Assembly: GCA_964534275.1 (NCBI GenBank)
Contig: CAZHQG010000006.1
Span: forward strand, 62,001-126,000
Length of the DNA: 64,000 nucleotides
Origin: HRBIN30 sp964534275
Lineage (GTDB): Bacteria > Desulfobacterota > Binatia > HRBIN30
Direction: 5' to 3'
In this document: in pieces, positions 17,669-26,543 of the stretch
Numbering within the stretch: position 1 is the stretch's first letter
Layout: each line of letters starts with the position of its first letter
The notes under the pieces: model-generated
Seen by the model: the letters and a program-made list of their open reading frames with translations, nothing else
What the model was told of the DNA's origin: nothing
Databases searched by the model: none
Program-made: the position numbers and the translations under genes

Positions 17669-17977
17669 ACTGGTGAACCCCGTCGCGGGTGCGAACGGGT
17701 GGGCCTTCAGAACCTGAAGCTGGCCCGATGGTAGGAGGCTCGCTGAGAAAGCCGGAAATGGTTGCTTTCGGGGGTAGCCCTGGCCAAGGTGAGAGATCGT
17801 CCGTCCTCGGGCTTTCGTGAGCCTCGCGATTTCTCGCTTGTGATTGCTCCGACAGGCGCCGGGCCGACCCAGGGCCGTGTACGCTCCGGGCCCAAAGTTT
17901 CCGATACGAGGTGCACCTTGCACGCAGGCTGGGGGTTCGTGAGGGTGTTGCTCATCGTGCCACCCGCGAAAGATAAA
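17669..17977. other. convergent intergenic region with hairpins, no gene
   Basis: About 310 bases between two convergent transcripts. It contains a strong imperfect hairpin at 17703-17728 (GGGCCTTCAG facing CTGAAGCTGGCCC) and another near 17808-17828 (GGGCT/AGCC arms). A 13-base word, CGTCCGTCCTCGG, occurs at 17648 inside the preceding gene and again at 17798. I tested it by eye against SRP RNA, TPP and SAM riboswitch cores and found no match. It could hold an unrecognised small RNA. Confidence 0.4.
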
Positions 17978-18010
17978 AAGGCCGGCTCCCCTCATCGGGG
18001 AGCCGGCCTT
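17973..18010 (-). terminator. rho-independent terminator of the DUF1302/DUF1329 operon
   Basis: Perfect 14-bp stem (AAGGCCGGCTCCCC against GGGGAGCCGGCCTT) with a five-base loop, 17978-18010. On the minus strand it is followed directly by TTTTTAT. It lies about 30 bases after the DUF1329 stop. Confidence 0.95.
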
Positions 18011-18042
18011 CGCACAACTACGCGCGGCGGAGGGCTGCGCCG

Positions 18043-19353
18043 TTAGTCGGAGATGCTGGTCAAGTGTTTCAACGTGAAGTAGTCGCGCGGGTAGTTCGTT
18101 TCGATGAACTGGGCGCTGTACCGGCCACCAATGGCCGAGCGGTTCGTTTTGTCGTTCACGCCCACGACCATGTTCGGTGTTACCGCTGTGAACGTTCCGT
18201 CATCGTTTTTCGACCAGTGGTAAGCGCACATCGCGTTGTAGAAGTACTCCCCGGCGCGGTTGTGCACGAGCTTCCACCAGATGCGGTACATGTCCTTATC
18301 CATGAACATGATCACTTTGCCGAAGTTGTAGTACGGGTCCTCGGACTGACCTTCCAGGATCCAAACGGGCCGCGGGATCATGTTTAGGTTTTCCACGATC
18401 AGCCACGGAGCTCCCTTTGCGCCCGGTGTCTCATAGGCCCCTTTGAAATAAGGAATCTCGACTTCCCAACGGGTCGGAGAAACCTGCTTTTGTTTGAGGG
18501 GCTCGGGGCTGAGAACGGGAGCGAGGATTTTGCCCTCGCCAACAAGTTTCCACTTGTAGTATTCGACCTTTCCCGCGTAACAGTTCACGTCGTCCGCGAA
18601 AATATCCAGGCCGGCGACAGGGTCGGATCGGGTAGCGGCATTCACGCGGCGAACACGGCGGGTGGACGGAACGTAAAACCAAGCTTGGTCCTGCGACGTC
18701 CAGTCGTTGATGACCTTTGTAAGACCACCGACGCCATCGACATCCTGCGGTTCGAGCACGTTCGACAAGCTGGCGGCGCGAAGATTCTCGGGATTGTCAA
18801 TGGGTCCGGCCGATCGGCCGAGATACGCATTGATGTGAAGCCAAAGCTTGATTCGCTTGAACTCGCCACTGCTATCGATGCCGTTCAATGTGAACGTGGC
18901 GCCTTGGCCATTCCCCATTCCGTTTGCTGCCTGAAAGTTCCAAGCCATTTTGCATGCGGCAAAGGGATCTTTCGGATCGATCTTGGGGAATGGATATCCA
19001 AAGTAGAACTCTGGCATTTTGCCAGTCTTCTTGTCCTTCAACCCACATGTGGCTGGATCCACGTCGTACTTGCCGTCGTTTGCTTCGCTGGCTTCCCAGA
19101 ACCGCTTCGAGTAGTTCTGCTTGAACTTTTCCGGATCTACTGGGACGACTTTGAACCAGTACTCGCCGTTCTTGACCCGGTTCAAAATCACTTCTGGCAG
19201 CAGATCCTTTGCACGCTGCCAGTTGTTTTGATCCAGAATCCACGGTTTGTTGTCTTCCTCCTGCTGCTGAGCGACAAGAGGCCGCGAAACTAGCGCTGCA
19301 GCAGCGGCTAAAATCGCGGTGAGAAGAATGCGGGACCTTCGACCCCTTTTCAT
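18043..19353 (-). CDS. DUF1329 periplasmic protein
   Basis: About 436 residues, exported. The signal peptide ends near RPLVAQ (residue 29). The mature part carries the DUF1329 signature, including NNWQRAKDLLPEVILNRVKNGEY at its start, WFYVPSTRRVRRV and LDIFADDVNCYAGKVEYYKW, and ends in ETNYPRDYFTLKHLTS. DUF1329 proteins recall the LolA/LolB-like lipid-carrier fold (from memory). ATG at 19353 is chosen because AGGAGG precedes it; a longer form is possible but unsupported. It is the last gene of a four-gene minus-strand operon with an RND transporter, a Ycf48-like propeller and a DUF1302 barrel. A role in moving a hydrophobic compound across the periplasm is an inference. Confidence 0.88.
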   Translation of the reverse strand: MKRGRRSRILLTAILAAAAALVSRPLVAQQQEEDNKPWILDQNNWQRAKDLLPEVILNRVKNGEYWFKVVPVDPEKFKQNYSKRFWEASEANDGKYDVDPATCGLKDKKTGKMPEFYFGYPFPKIDPKDPFAACKMAWNFQAANGMGNGQGATFTLNGIDSSGEFKRIKLWLHINAYLGRSAGPIDNPENLRAASLSNVLEPQDVDGVGGLTKVINDWTSQDQAWFYVPSTRRVRRVNAATRSDPVAGLDIFADDVNCYAGKVEYYKWKLVGEGKILAPVLSPEPLKQKQVSPTRWEVEIPYFKGAYETPGAKGAPWLIVENLNMIPRPVWILEGQSEDPYYNFGKVIMFMDKDMYRIWWKLVHNRAGEYFYNAMCAYHWSKNDDGTFTAVTPNMVVGVNDKTNRSAIGGRYSAQFIETNYPRDYFTLKHLTSISD

Positions 19354-19403
19354 ATCCTGACCTCCTAGACGTTGTTCCTTTCCGACCCTTGCTGCTGGGT
19401 AGT

Positions 19404-21989
19404 TCATTGTGCGGTACCCAGGGCAGCTTGTCGTTGCTCCGCCAACATAGCCTTTGTCTTCCGATTCACCAAGAACCCCGGACGCAATACCTTGACGAAT
19501 GCCGGCACGACCACCAAGCCCCCAAACGTGTTGAAGCTCATTAGGAGAGCAAGCAGCAATCCCATTTCCGCTTGGAACTTCAAATCGGAGAACCAGAAAA
19601 AGCCCGTTCCCGCCACCATTGTGGAGGCAGTAAAAATGATGGCTTTGCCGGTCGTGGCGGTCGCATAGTCCACAGCTTCGTCCAGCTTCCCGATCTCGTC
19701 GTACGTATCGATCATCCGGCTGAAGTGGTAAATGCCGTAGTCAACCCCGACTCCGGCGCCGGCGGCCGCAATCGGGAGAGAATTCACGTTCAGGTCGATA
19801 CGGAACCAGACCATCAACGCCTCGGCTGCCAACTGCGAGAGAACCACCGGAATCATCAGAATGAGCGAGGCGTACAGCGAGCCGTATGTCAGGTAGAGGC
19901 AAATGTACACGATCAGGAAAATCAAGCCGAGGTTTTTCCAGTAAGAATTTTCCACTTCTTCGTTGACCGCGGCCAGGATTCCGAACAGCCCGCCAGCAAA
20001 GCGAAAGTCGACGAAGCCTTCCTTGTACTGATCGACGAATTGCCGCGCGTAAGCGATCGAGTTCATGATCACTGCGTGCGAGTACTCGTGGAACAAAGTG
20101 ATGATCGACCCGTACCGCGCACTTGGATCCATGAAGAAGTTCAAGGCTGCAATGTTTGCGTTTTGCGTGAAGGTGTAAATGATTTGCCCGATTTCCTTCG
20201 GATTCAGGGGGATGATCGACCACTTCGGGTCGCCATCGTGCTGGAGGCGGGCAAGCTGCTTGATGATGTCCACGATGGTGATGGTGCCGCTAGCTCCCTT
20301 CGCGCCCTGCATGTGGTAGGCAAATTCCTCCATCGTGGTCAGCGCTTCAGCAGACTTCACCCCATTGGGCTGTTTGGTGTCGGCAATGATAATGAGTTGG
20401 CTCGCACCGAGGAACTTGTGGTTCAGGATGTTGTAGGCCACGTTGTAAGGGTGGTCGGCGAACAAGAGTGCCGCTCCCGGAGTCATATCACCGACTTTCA
20501 ACTTCCAGCCCCACATGGGCAGTAGGCCATAGAGAGCAACCGTGAACACGATCACGACCCAACGGCGCCAGCCCTCGCTTGCGTTGATGACGGCTTGGGT
20601 GAACGCAGGGTAGATTTTCTCGCAGTAGGTCAGCCAGTACCAGCCGATCACCGGAGAGATCGCAAGAAAGCAAAGCATTCCTGGGCCGATAAACTCGAGG
20701 GCACGAGCAATGTTCGGAGGAAACAATTGGATGAACGCGAGCATTACGCCGAGCCGGTCGAGCGCGACCCCGACGACGATCGCGGCCAGGAGGATCGCTG
20801 TTCCGGCTGCGATGTTCATCGGTTCTTTCGCGTGGGCACCGTGGTCAATGGGCGGCGGCGGGTCGATGTACGACAGGATAATGGGGTGCAAGGTGACCAC
20901 ACTGATGAAAATCGATACCACCCAAAAGCTCGCAAAAATGGCCACTTTCTGAATCAGCGGAATGGGTGCAACGGCGACGATCAGGAGCCCGATGCCGTCG
21001 GTCACGATGGACGCAATCGCCGGCGCAAACAGGTGCGAGTAGGAAACCACGATCGCCTGCTGTTTGTCTTTGAGCCGGTAAAACTCTTCGTGGTACCGGT
21101 CCATCGATTGAACGGAGTGACTCAGGGCACGGGCGGTGAGAAACAGGGGGATCACCAGCACGAGCGGGTCTAGGTTGAAGCCAAGCCACGCAGCGATTCC
21201 GAGACCCCAGACACTGGAGAGGATCCCGGAAAAGATGGGCACCCAGATGCCGGTCCACGTGCGGAAATAAGAATACAGCAGGAAGGAAAGCGCTATGGTG
21301 GTGAGCACGAACACGAGCGCAAGCTGACCCGTGTATTGCAAGACCGAGGTGTAGAGCCACGGGAAGCCAGTAATGTGCACGCGGTGCTGCTCGTCCTCCA
21401 CCTCTTGTTTGAGCTGCATCATCCGTTCGTACAGGTACCGAAAGTCGAGCGCCTCTTCCCAAAAACCCGTGTTGACGACAGCCGCAGTGTCATCGGTGGC
21501 TACGTACACGCCGCGAATGTTGGGGTTCGCGTATACGGCAAACCGTACCCGGTTGGCGTCTTCCTGCGTCTTGGGCACGCCCGGGTAGAAGATCGGTCGT
21601 ACTTGCACCGCACCTTGGGTGGCGGTTGCGCTGCTCACGGCTGGGTGCGCAATGGACAGGATTTGGTAAGGCACGACGCCCTTTGTGTTGATCATGAACT
21701 TGGTGATGTGGTCGAGCTTCTGGAGCGTGGTGGGATTGTAAATGTCTCCCGACTTGACCTCCAAGATCACGTTCATGATGTTGGCCGTGCCGAACATTTT
21801 CCGGAACTCGTGGTAGAACTTGATGTACTTGTGCTGGCGCGGGTAAAAGTCGAAGAAATCCGTGTGCAGCCGGATTTTGGTCAGGCCGTAGCTAAAGAAC
21901 ACGGTCATCAGGGCCACGAAGACCGTTACCGAGCGCCGATAGTTCAAGAGAAAGCGTAGGTAACCTTCGATCCAACGTTGAGGGAACAT
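19404..21989 (-). CDS. RND/MMPL-family transporter
   Basis: 861-residue inner-membrane protein of the RND superfamily (MMPL/HpnN-like branch). It has the expected two-fold layout: span 1 near residue 22-40, a large periplasmic loop to about 215, spans to about 400, then a second loop (about 510-680) and a final five-span block. The second half carries the RND motif GAGVGVDYGIYHFSRM. Between the halves are extra hydrophobic stretches (MNIAAGTAILLAAIVVGVAL and GPGMLCFLAISPVIGWYWLT). It lies in an operon with DUF1302, Ycf48-like and DUF1329 genes. It likely moves lipids or other hydrophobic molecules, direction unknown. Confidence 0.9.
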   Translation of the reverse strand: MFPQRWIEGYLRFLLNYRRSVTVFVALMTVFFSYGLTKIRLHTDFFDFYPRQHKYIKFYHEFRKMFGTANIMNVILEVKSGDIYNPTTLQKLDHITKFMINTKGVVPYQILSIAHPAVSSATATQGAVQVRPIFYPGVPKTQEDANRVRFAVYANPNIRGVYVATDDTAAVVNTGFWEEALDFRYLYERMMQLKQEVEDEQHRVHITGFPWLYTSVLQYTGQLALVFVLTTIALSFLLYSYFRTWTGIWVPIFSGILSSVWGLGIAAWLGFNLDPLVLVIPLFLTARALSHSVQSMDRYHEEFYRLKDKQQAIVVSYSHLFAPAIASIVTDGIGLLIVAVAPIPLIQKVAIFASFWVVSIFISVVTLHPIILSYIDPPPPIDHGAHAKEPMNIAAGTAILLAAIVVGVALDRLGVMLAFIQLFPPNIARALEFIGPGMLCFLAISPVIGWYWLTYCEKIYPAFTQAVINASEGWRRWVVIVFTVALYGLLPMWGWKLKVGDMTPGAALLFADHPYNVAYNILNHKFLGASQLIIIADTKQPNGVKSAEALTTMEEFAYHMQGAKGASGTITIVDIIKQLARLQHDGDPKWSIIPLNPKEIGQIIYTFTQNANIAALNFFMDPSARYGSIITLFHEYSHAVIMNSIAYARQFVDQYKEGFVDFRFAGGLFGILAAVNEEVENSYWKNLGLIFLIVYICLYLTYGSLYASLILMIPVVLSQLAAEALMVWFRIDLNVNSLPIAAAGAGVGVDYGIYHFSRMIDTYDEIGKLDEAVDYATATTGKAIIFTASTMVAGTGFFWFSDLKFQAEMGLLLALLMSFNTFGGLVVVPAFVKVLRPGFLVNRKTKAMLAEQRQAALGTAQ

Positions 21990-22029
21990 TCCAAAACGAC
22001 CTCCACCAGTAGTAGCCTACTTGTGCTTC

Positions 22030-23043
22030 TTAGTAGTTCTCTTTGAGGGGCTTCATTTTGTCACGATCGACCGAGAGAACCAAGCCGCGCGAGCCGACGA
22101 TGTACCCGCGGCCATCTGGCAGCAAACTGACTCCACGAAACCACGACCCAGCCATTTGCACAGGAATGGGATACAATTTCCACGATTTGCCGGCATCTTG
22201 GCTGTGAAGCAAAAAGCCGCTGTTGCCCACTGCCCAGCCATACAGTCCTCGCACGGCGATGTCGTAAATTGGCAGCACAAAGCCCTTGGGGGTTTCCACA
22301 GGTTGCTTCACCCACGTGGCTCCGCCGTCTTCGGTCGCGAGCATGACTGCTTCCATGCCGACGATCCAAGCCCGTTCTTTGTCGAGCGCGGCTACTCCGA
22401 ACAGCGTCGTCTCGACGCCGCTTTTTTGCTGTTGCCACGTGGAGCCGCCGTCCGACGAAAACAAAATGACCCCAAACTCCCCTGCAATCCAAACGTGCTC
22501 CGGATCGGCAAAGGCGATGGTATACAGAATGACATCACCCGGCTGTACCACTTCGGCGATGTCGGGCGGTAGCTCGATGTTCTCTGGGAGTGGCACCTTG
22601 GTCCAGGAAAGTCCGCCGTCTTCGGTTCTGAGGAGCGTCCCGAAATCTCCGACTGCCAATCCGCGCGACGGGCTTACAAACTCGATGTCCAGCAAATTTC
22701 GTGTGGTGCCGCTTGATTGCATTTGCCACGTGAGTCCACCGTCGGGCGAATGGGCAATTTGACCCCCTTGCCCTGCCACCCAAAGGCGGTCTCCGACACA
22801 CGAGATCGCAACGAACGGACGTTTGGTGCCGGCAGTGTGGATTCGCCACGACTGCCCTCCATCCGTGGTGTGGAAGATCCTGCCTAGATCACCCACGGTC
22901 CACCCTTCGTTTGCGTTCTTGAAGCAGACGGAAAACAGGTTCTGACGCAGATCCCGGGCGGGAATCGTGTCCTGCGCAAGGACGCGGGCTGGGGACAAGA
23001 TGCCGGCTAAGAACAGAACCTGAATGAGCGCGAGTAGAGGCAC
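22030..23043 (-). CDS. Ycf48-like/BNR-repeat beta-propeller, secreted
   Basis: 337 residues with a signal peptide (LLALIQVLFLAGILSPARVLAQ). The mature protein is a seven-bladed-propeller type built of repeats with S/T-x-D-G-G-x-x-W Asp-box motifs: TTDGGQSW, SPDGGLTW, TEDGGLSW, SSDGGSTW, TEDGGATW and SQDAGKSW. It resembles Ycf48/Hcf136, a photosystem II assembly factor, but no photosynthesis is evident here. In bacteria such proteins recur beside DUF1302/DUF1329/RND genes, where they may assist assembly (inference). GTG at 23043 is the start because GGGAGG lies before it and a signal peptide follows. Confidence 0.85.
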   Translation of the reverse strand: MPLLALIQVLFLAGILSPARVLAQDTIPARDLRQNLFSVCFKNANEGWTVGDLGRIFHTTDGGQSWRIHTAGTKRPFVAISCVGDRLWVAGQGGQIAHSPDGGLTWQMQSSGTTRNLLDIEFVSPSRGLAVGDFGTLLRTEDGGLSWTKVPLPENIELPPDIAEVVQPGDVILYTIAFADPEHVWIAGEFGVILFSSDGGSTWQQQKSGVETTLFGVAALDKERAWIVGMEAVMLATEDGGATWVKQPVETPKGFVLPIYDIAVRGLYGWAVGNSGFLLHSQDAGKSWKLYPIPVQMAGSWFRGVSLLPDGRGYIVGSRGLVLSVDRDKMKPLKENY

Positions 23044-23087
23044 GGTGTTTGTTTCCTCCCTGTATTGAGATTGATGTAGACGCAAAG

Positions 23088-23123
23088 AGCGGTGCGCAGC
23101 CGTTTTGCGGGCTGCGCACCGCT
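23088..23123. other. intercistronic hairpin between the DUF1302 and Ycf48-like genes
   Basis: Perfect 14-bp inverted repeat (AGCGGTGCGCAGCC facing GGCTGCGCACCGCT) with an eight-base loop, inside the operon. No T-run follows on the minus strand, so it is more likely an mRNA-stabilising or attenuating element than a full terminator. Confidence 0.7.
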
Positions 23124-23147
23124 TCGTCAAGCAAGGGTTGGTGACGC

Positions 23148-25133
23148 TTAAATGACGTATTCGAAACGGAACTGTACGTTGTCTCGGTCTTTGAGGAGGC
23201 TGACCCCGCTTCCCCCCTTGTACATATGGGCGTCAAGAATGCTGTAATCGATGGCGAAGCGGAACGGGTCGTACACAATGGTCAGAGCAGGCTGGTACAC
23301 GATGGCTCCGCCCCAATCGTAGAAAAACGTGAAGCTTGGGTTCACCATGCCGCTACGATAGGACGTGCCAATGAAGAGCGTGTGCAAGAAAGAGTCTGCA
23401 GGTTGGCTGATAAAGACGGGCTCGAGCTTGGGGAACACCGAGCCATTGTAGTTGAAGTCGATCGCGTCGAGGTAAATCGGCAACACCTGCCGGTTCGGAT
23501 TTGGAGCCGGATACTCACGCACTTGGCCGGTCTGGTTGTCCACCGCACGGACGGCCACCGATTTGCAAATCCCTCGGTCGACGAGTTCCTGGTTGCAGTA
23601 CAGGGGGCCATCCGGCGCTGCGTTTTTGATGTGCTTGTAGAAAAACTGTGTGGAAATGAAAAACGTTTGGTGCGGGTTGAGCCACCGAATCCACTGATTG
23701 CGATCGATCCCCAACACGAAATTGATCGAGTCTCGTAAGAGACGCCGCCCGTGGTTGCGCCGGCCAGCAGCGGTCCGCCGGGCCGTGGTGAATTGCCCGA
23801 GGTTAAACTCGAAGGGGTTCAGGTCTTCCTCTTGGAACGACGGCTCGTCTTTGAAGTAAGCGAGTTCGCTCCGGATGACGCTGTAGTATTGGGGCAGTGC
23901 AAACGTGGTCGTGATACCGGAAACTTGCACGCGCGGCGCCGTTTGCACGGCATGAATCGGGCTCCCGCAGTTCATGTTGCTGTAGTCCGGCCGCGTCGGA
24001 TCCCCAGGTGTCGGACAGGGCAGTTTGTCGTTGATACCAAAAATGAAGGGTAGCACTCGGTCCTGGGCGTCGAGCTGCTGCGTGGTGAACACTTGAACAG
24101 CCGGGGTGTCGAAGTACGTGTAGTAGTGCGCCAAACTGAAGGTCGCGTCGAACAGGTTGAACACGACCCGACCACCCCCCCGAGCGTCGGAAAACGTCCG
24201 CGACGGCTGAATCTTAATGGAAAGGGTATCGTTGGTTGGTGCTCCTTGGCTCGGCAAGGCCCACGGCGAGCCGTTGGGCACGCCCGGGATAAACCCGACC
24301 TTGTTGTCGATGGCGATGTAGCCCTCGAAAAAAATCTCCGAGAGCGGCCCGAGGTCTCCCCAGTAGTACTGCGCTCTAAGCATATCGAGCGGAACGCGAC
24401 GTTCGTCCAAGGGAACAAGGAAACCACCGAAGCTTGCGTCCAAGGGGTTAATGTTATCCAAGAGTCGGAAGGCATCCGTTTCGCCCCAGGAGAGCAGTTG
24501 TCGCCCGAAGCGGAAAAAGAAGTCTCCAACCTTCATATCCAGGTATGCCTGGAACAACCGTGAACGGTGCACCCCTTTTTTGCGGAGGTTGTGACGGATC
24601 CGGTAGATGTCGTACGGCGTCTGTTGGAAGCCATTGGGAAACAGTGGTGGCCCGATAAACGGGTTTGGAGGATCGGCCTGCGCCAAACGTTTGAACTCGC
24701 GCGCAGTGCTGAATTCCTTTGGCCCCCAGTCGTAGATTCCGTCCCCTTCGCCACGATACGTAAGGCCGTAACTCAGGTCCCGAATCTTGAACGGCAAATC
24801 GTTGAGCAAGCTCAAGGGACCGACGCCGTTGAGGCGCAGTCGATCCAAGTCGTGCTTGAGCTCCACCTCGGCAAAAAAGCGGTTTTGCCGGAGATGCCCA
24901 GCAGCCGAACGCGGCCACGTTGCCGAAGTGGACACGCCCGGGTCCTCTGGGTCCCGCGCACCGTCGTGGGTACGCTCGGTCCCGATGCGGGCATTCACGT
25001 ACGTACGCACTCCAAGCTTGATGTCACCGTCTTTGTCCAAAGGCACGGCGCCGGCTGGGGGCCGCCAAAACAAGACTGCGGTCAGAGCTCCGACCACCAC
25101 CCCCCACCAAGCCTTCTCCCACGAACGCAGCAT
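23148..25133 (-). CDS. DUF1302 outer-membrane protein (first paralog)
   Basis: About 661 residues. The signal peptide ends near GAVP. The mature start (DGDIKLGVRTYVNARIGTE) and the C-terminal DNVQFRFEYVI are typical of DUF1302; the C-terminal aromatic/hydrophobic end is that of an outer-membrane beta-barrel. Internal DUF1302 signatures include SRLFQAYLDMKVGDFFFRFG, RQLLSWGETDAFRLLDNINP and FGGFLVPLDERRVPLDMLRAQY. ATG at 25133 follows GAGGAGG. It is the first gene of the minus-strand operon. The second copy at 26544-28343 has the same layout. Predicted role: channel or receptor for a hydrophobic compound (inference). Confidence 0.9.
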   Translation of the reverse strand: MLRSWEKAWWGVVVGALTAVLFWRPPAGAVPLDKDGDIKLGVRTYVNARIGTERTHDGARDPEDPGVSTSATWPRSAAGHLRQNRFFAEVELKHDLDRLRLNGVGPLSLLNDLPFKIRDLSYGLTYRGEGDGIYDWGPKEFSTAREFKRLAQADPPNPFIGPPLFPNGFQQTPYDIYRIRHNLRKKGVHRSRLFQAYLDMKVGDFFFRFGRQLLSWGETDAFRLLDNINPLDASFGGFLVPLDERRVPLDMLRAQYYWGDLGPLSEIFFEGYIAIDNKVGFIPGVPNGSPWALPSQGAPTNDTLSIKIQPSRTFSDARGGGRVVFNLFDATFSLAHYYTYFDTPAVQVFTTQQLDAQDRVLPFIFGINDKLPCPTPGDPTRPDYSNMNCGSPIHAVQTAPRVQVSGITTTFALPQYYSVIRSELAYFKDEPSFQEEDLNPFEFNLGQFTTARRTAAGRRNHGRRLLRDSINFVLGIDRNQWIRWLNPHQTFFISTQFFYKHIKNAAPDGPLYCNQELVDRGICKSVAVRAVDNQTGQVREYPAPNPNRQVLPIYLDAIDFNYNGSVFPKLEPVFISQPADSFLHTLFIGTSYRSGMVNPSFTFFYDWGGAIVYQPALTIVYDPFRFAIDYSILDAHMYKGGSGVSLLKDRDNVQFRFEYVI

Positions 25134-25222
25134 AACCAACCCTCCTCTTTTCCCAGCACCGACTTGGAGTCGGCCTTTTGGTTTGCTTGTTGCCGCGTTT
25201 CCCTACGCTAGGCGTAAGCCTC

Positions 25223-26515
25223 ATGTCAAGTAAATCCGCACCCTTGTTGCGGGTATGCTGCACGTTGGCGGGAGTGCTGCTCTTAGCCCGAAGCGGGGCC
25301 TCCGAGGTACGAGGCATGTTCGGGCCGGAGCGCTCGTTGGAAGTATTGTCCGTCCCCGGAAGCATGCTGCCGCAGCTACGGGACTGCGACGTGCGCGGTG
25401 TAGTCGGCTGGGCATGCCACAACGGCTGCCAGCAGGTGTCCGTTCAGGTGGATGAACGCGACCCCGACGGCCGATGGGTGCTGGATGTCGGAGCGCAACA
25501 CGCAGAAGACGAGCAGCCTGGCCGAGTGGACGATACGGATGTCATCCTCGTGGCAGCTAAAGATCTCGGCCGCTCCACCGCTCACCCGCCGAACGAGGCC
25601 ATGTACGAGCTGCAGGTCTCGGACCCACTCTCGCTCGGCTCCGCCGTGGCTTACTTAGGGTGTGCTACGACCGGTTCGCGCCCGGGAACTGAACCGCGTA
25701 GGCGGGTTGCGGCCGATCCGCAGCAGGATCGTATCGCGATGGAACGGCTGACCGTCGGGTTTCAGGGTGCCATCCCGACCTGGCTATCGATCGATGGCGG
25801 GCCAAACGTGCTCGACCGAGTGAAGGTTCGAGCGCGAGCGAAATTCTTGCTCGGGCTCGTGACGGTTCGGCGGGACGAGACACACCTTCGCGGCGAAGTG
25901 GTTGGTTGGCGCCTCGGTCCCCTTCGAGTCATTCGCAGTCAGCGGCAGTGGGTAGCTTTAGGTTGGGGCCTTCGGACGCCTGTGTTCGAGTCTGCCGCGT
26001 TCTTTTACCCCGAGCACATGGAGATTCCGGTGGCCTTGAGGTTGCGGTTCCCTGCAACGTACTTTTTCTCGGACATTCGCATTCAAGCATACGTGGATTT
26101 TCGTGACCTACGCGGTTGGCAAGTGCTGGTTCCACCGAACCCGAACGCAGCGGTTGTGGACGGGCACATGACGGCTCCCGAGGTCGCGCTCAACGGGGCC
26201 GACGGGAACTGGTTTGTCCTTCGCGGCCCCCAGTTGTCGCTCTTGCAATTTTTCGATGTGAGTCCGTCGTTGCAATCGGTCAAACGCCGGTTCTTGTATC
26301 GGGACGATGCAAACTTTCGCGCGCCGCCGGAGTCGTTTCCGGGAGAGCTCCCTGCCGTGGGCTACGAGCTGACCGATTGGCGGCAAGTTGGTTCCGGCGT
26401 GCACGCGTTGCACGCCATGAGCTTTGTGCTGCCCTCGGATGCGGATCCAGAACGGTTCCTATTGGCTCAGCGGCACCCCCTGCGTGTCGAAGTACGGTCC
26501 CTGTTCGAGTATTGA
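25223..26515 (+). CDS. secreted protein of unknown function between two DUF1302 genes
   Basis: About 430 residues with an N-terminal signal peptide (LLRVCCTLAGVLLLARSGASE). I do not recognise the family. The first 150 residues hold Cys in DCDVRGVVGWACHNGC, suggesting disulphides, and an LFEY C-terminus that is aromatic. The middle has an alternating beta-strand pattern (RDETHLRGEVVGWRLGPLRV, then VALRLRFPATYFFSDIRIQA), and the second half contains DFRDLRGWQVLVPPNPN and VALNGADGNWFVLRGPQL. Overall it looks like an all-beta envelope protein. It is divergent from the DUF1302 operon and convergent with the second DUF1302 gene, so it may serve the same system. ATG at 25223 is chosen since the signal peptide follows. 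Confidence 0.7.
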   Translation: MSSKSAPLLRVCCTLAGVLLLARSGASEVRGMFGPERSLEVLSVPGSMLPQLRDCDVRGVVGWACHNGCQQVSVQVDERDPDGRWVLDVGAQHAEDEQPGRVDDTDVILVAAKDLGRSTAHPPNEAMYELQVSDPLSLGSAVAYLGCATTGSRPGTEPRRRVAADPQQDRIAMERLTVGFQGAIPTWLSIDGGPNVLDRVKVRARAKFLLGLVTVRRDETHLRGEVVGWRLGPLRVIRSQRQWVALGWGLRTPVFESAAFFYPEHMEIPVALRLRFPATYFFSDIRIQAYVDFRDLRGWQVLVPPNPNAAVVDGHMTAPEVALNGADGNWFVLRGPQLSLLQFFDVSPSLQSVKRRFLYRDDANFRAPPESFPGELPAVGYELTDWRQVGSGVHALHAMSFVLPSDADPERFLLAQRHPLRVEVRSLFEY

Positions 26516-26543
26516 AGATCGGGGCGCGAGGGCGCACGCTCGC

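Noticed and set aside
17669..17800. SRP RNA, TPP or SAM riboswitch
   Set aside because: Short matches (GGTGAACCCCGTC, GAACCTGA, CTGGCCCGATG) occur, but the rest of each consensus is missing or in the wrong order.
19572..20525. 317-codon plus-strand frame inside the RND gene
   Set aside because: Antisense shadow of a well-supported transporter.
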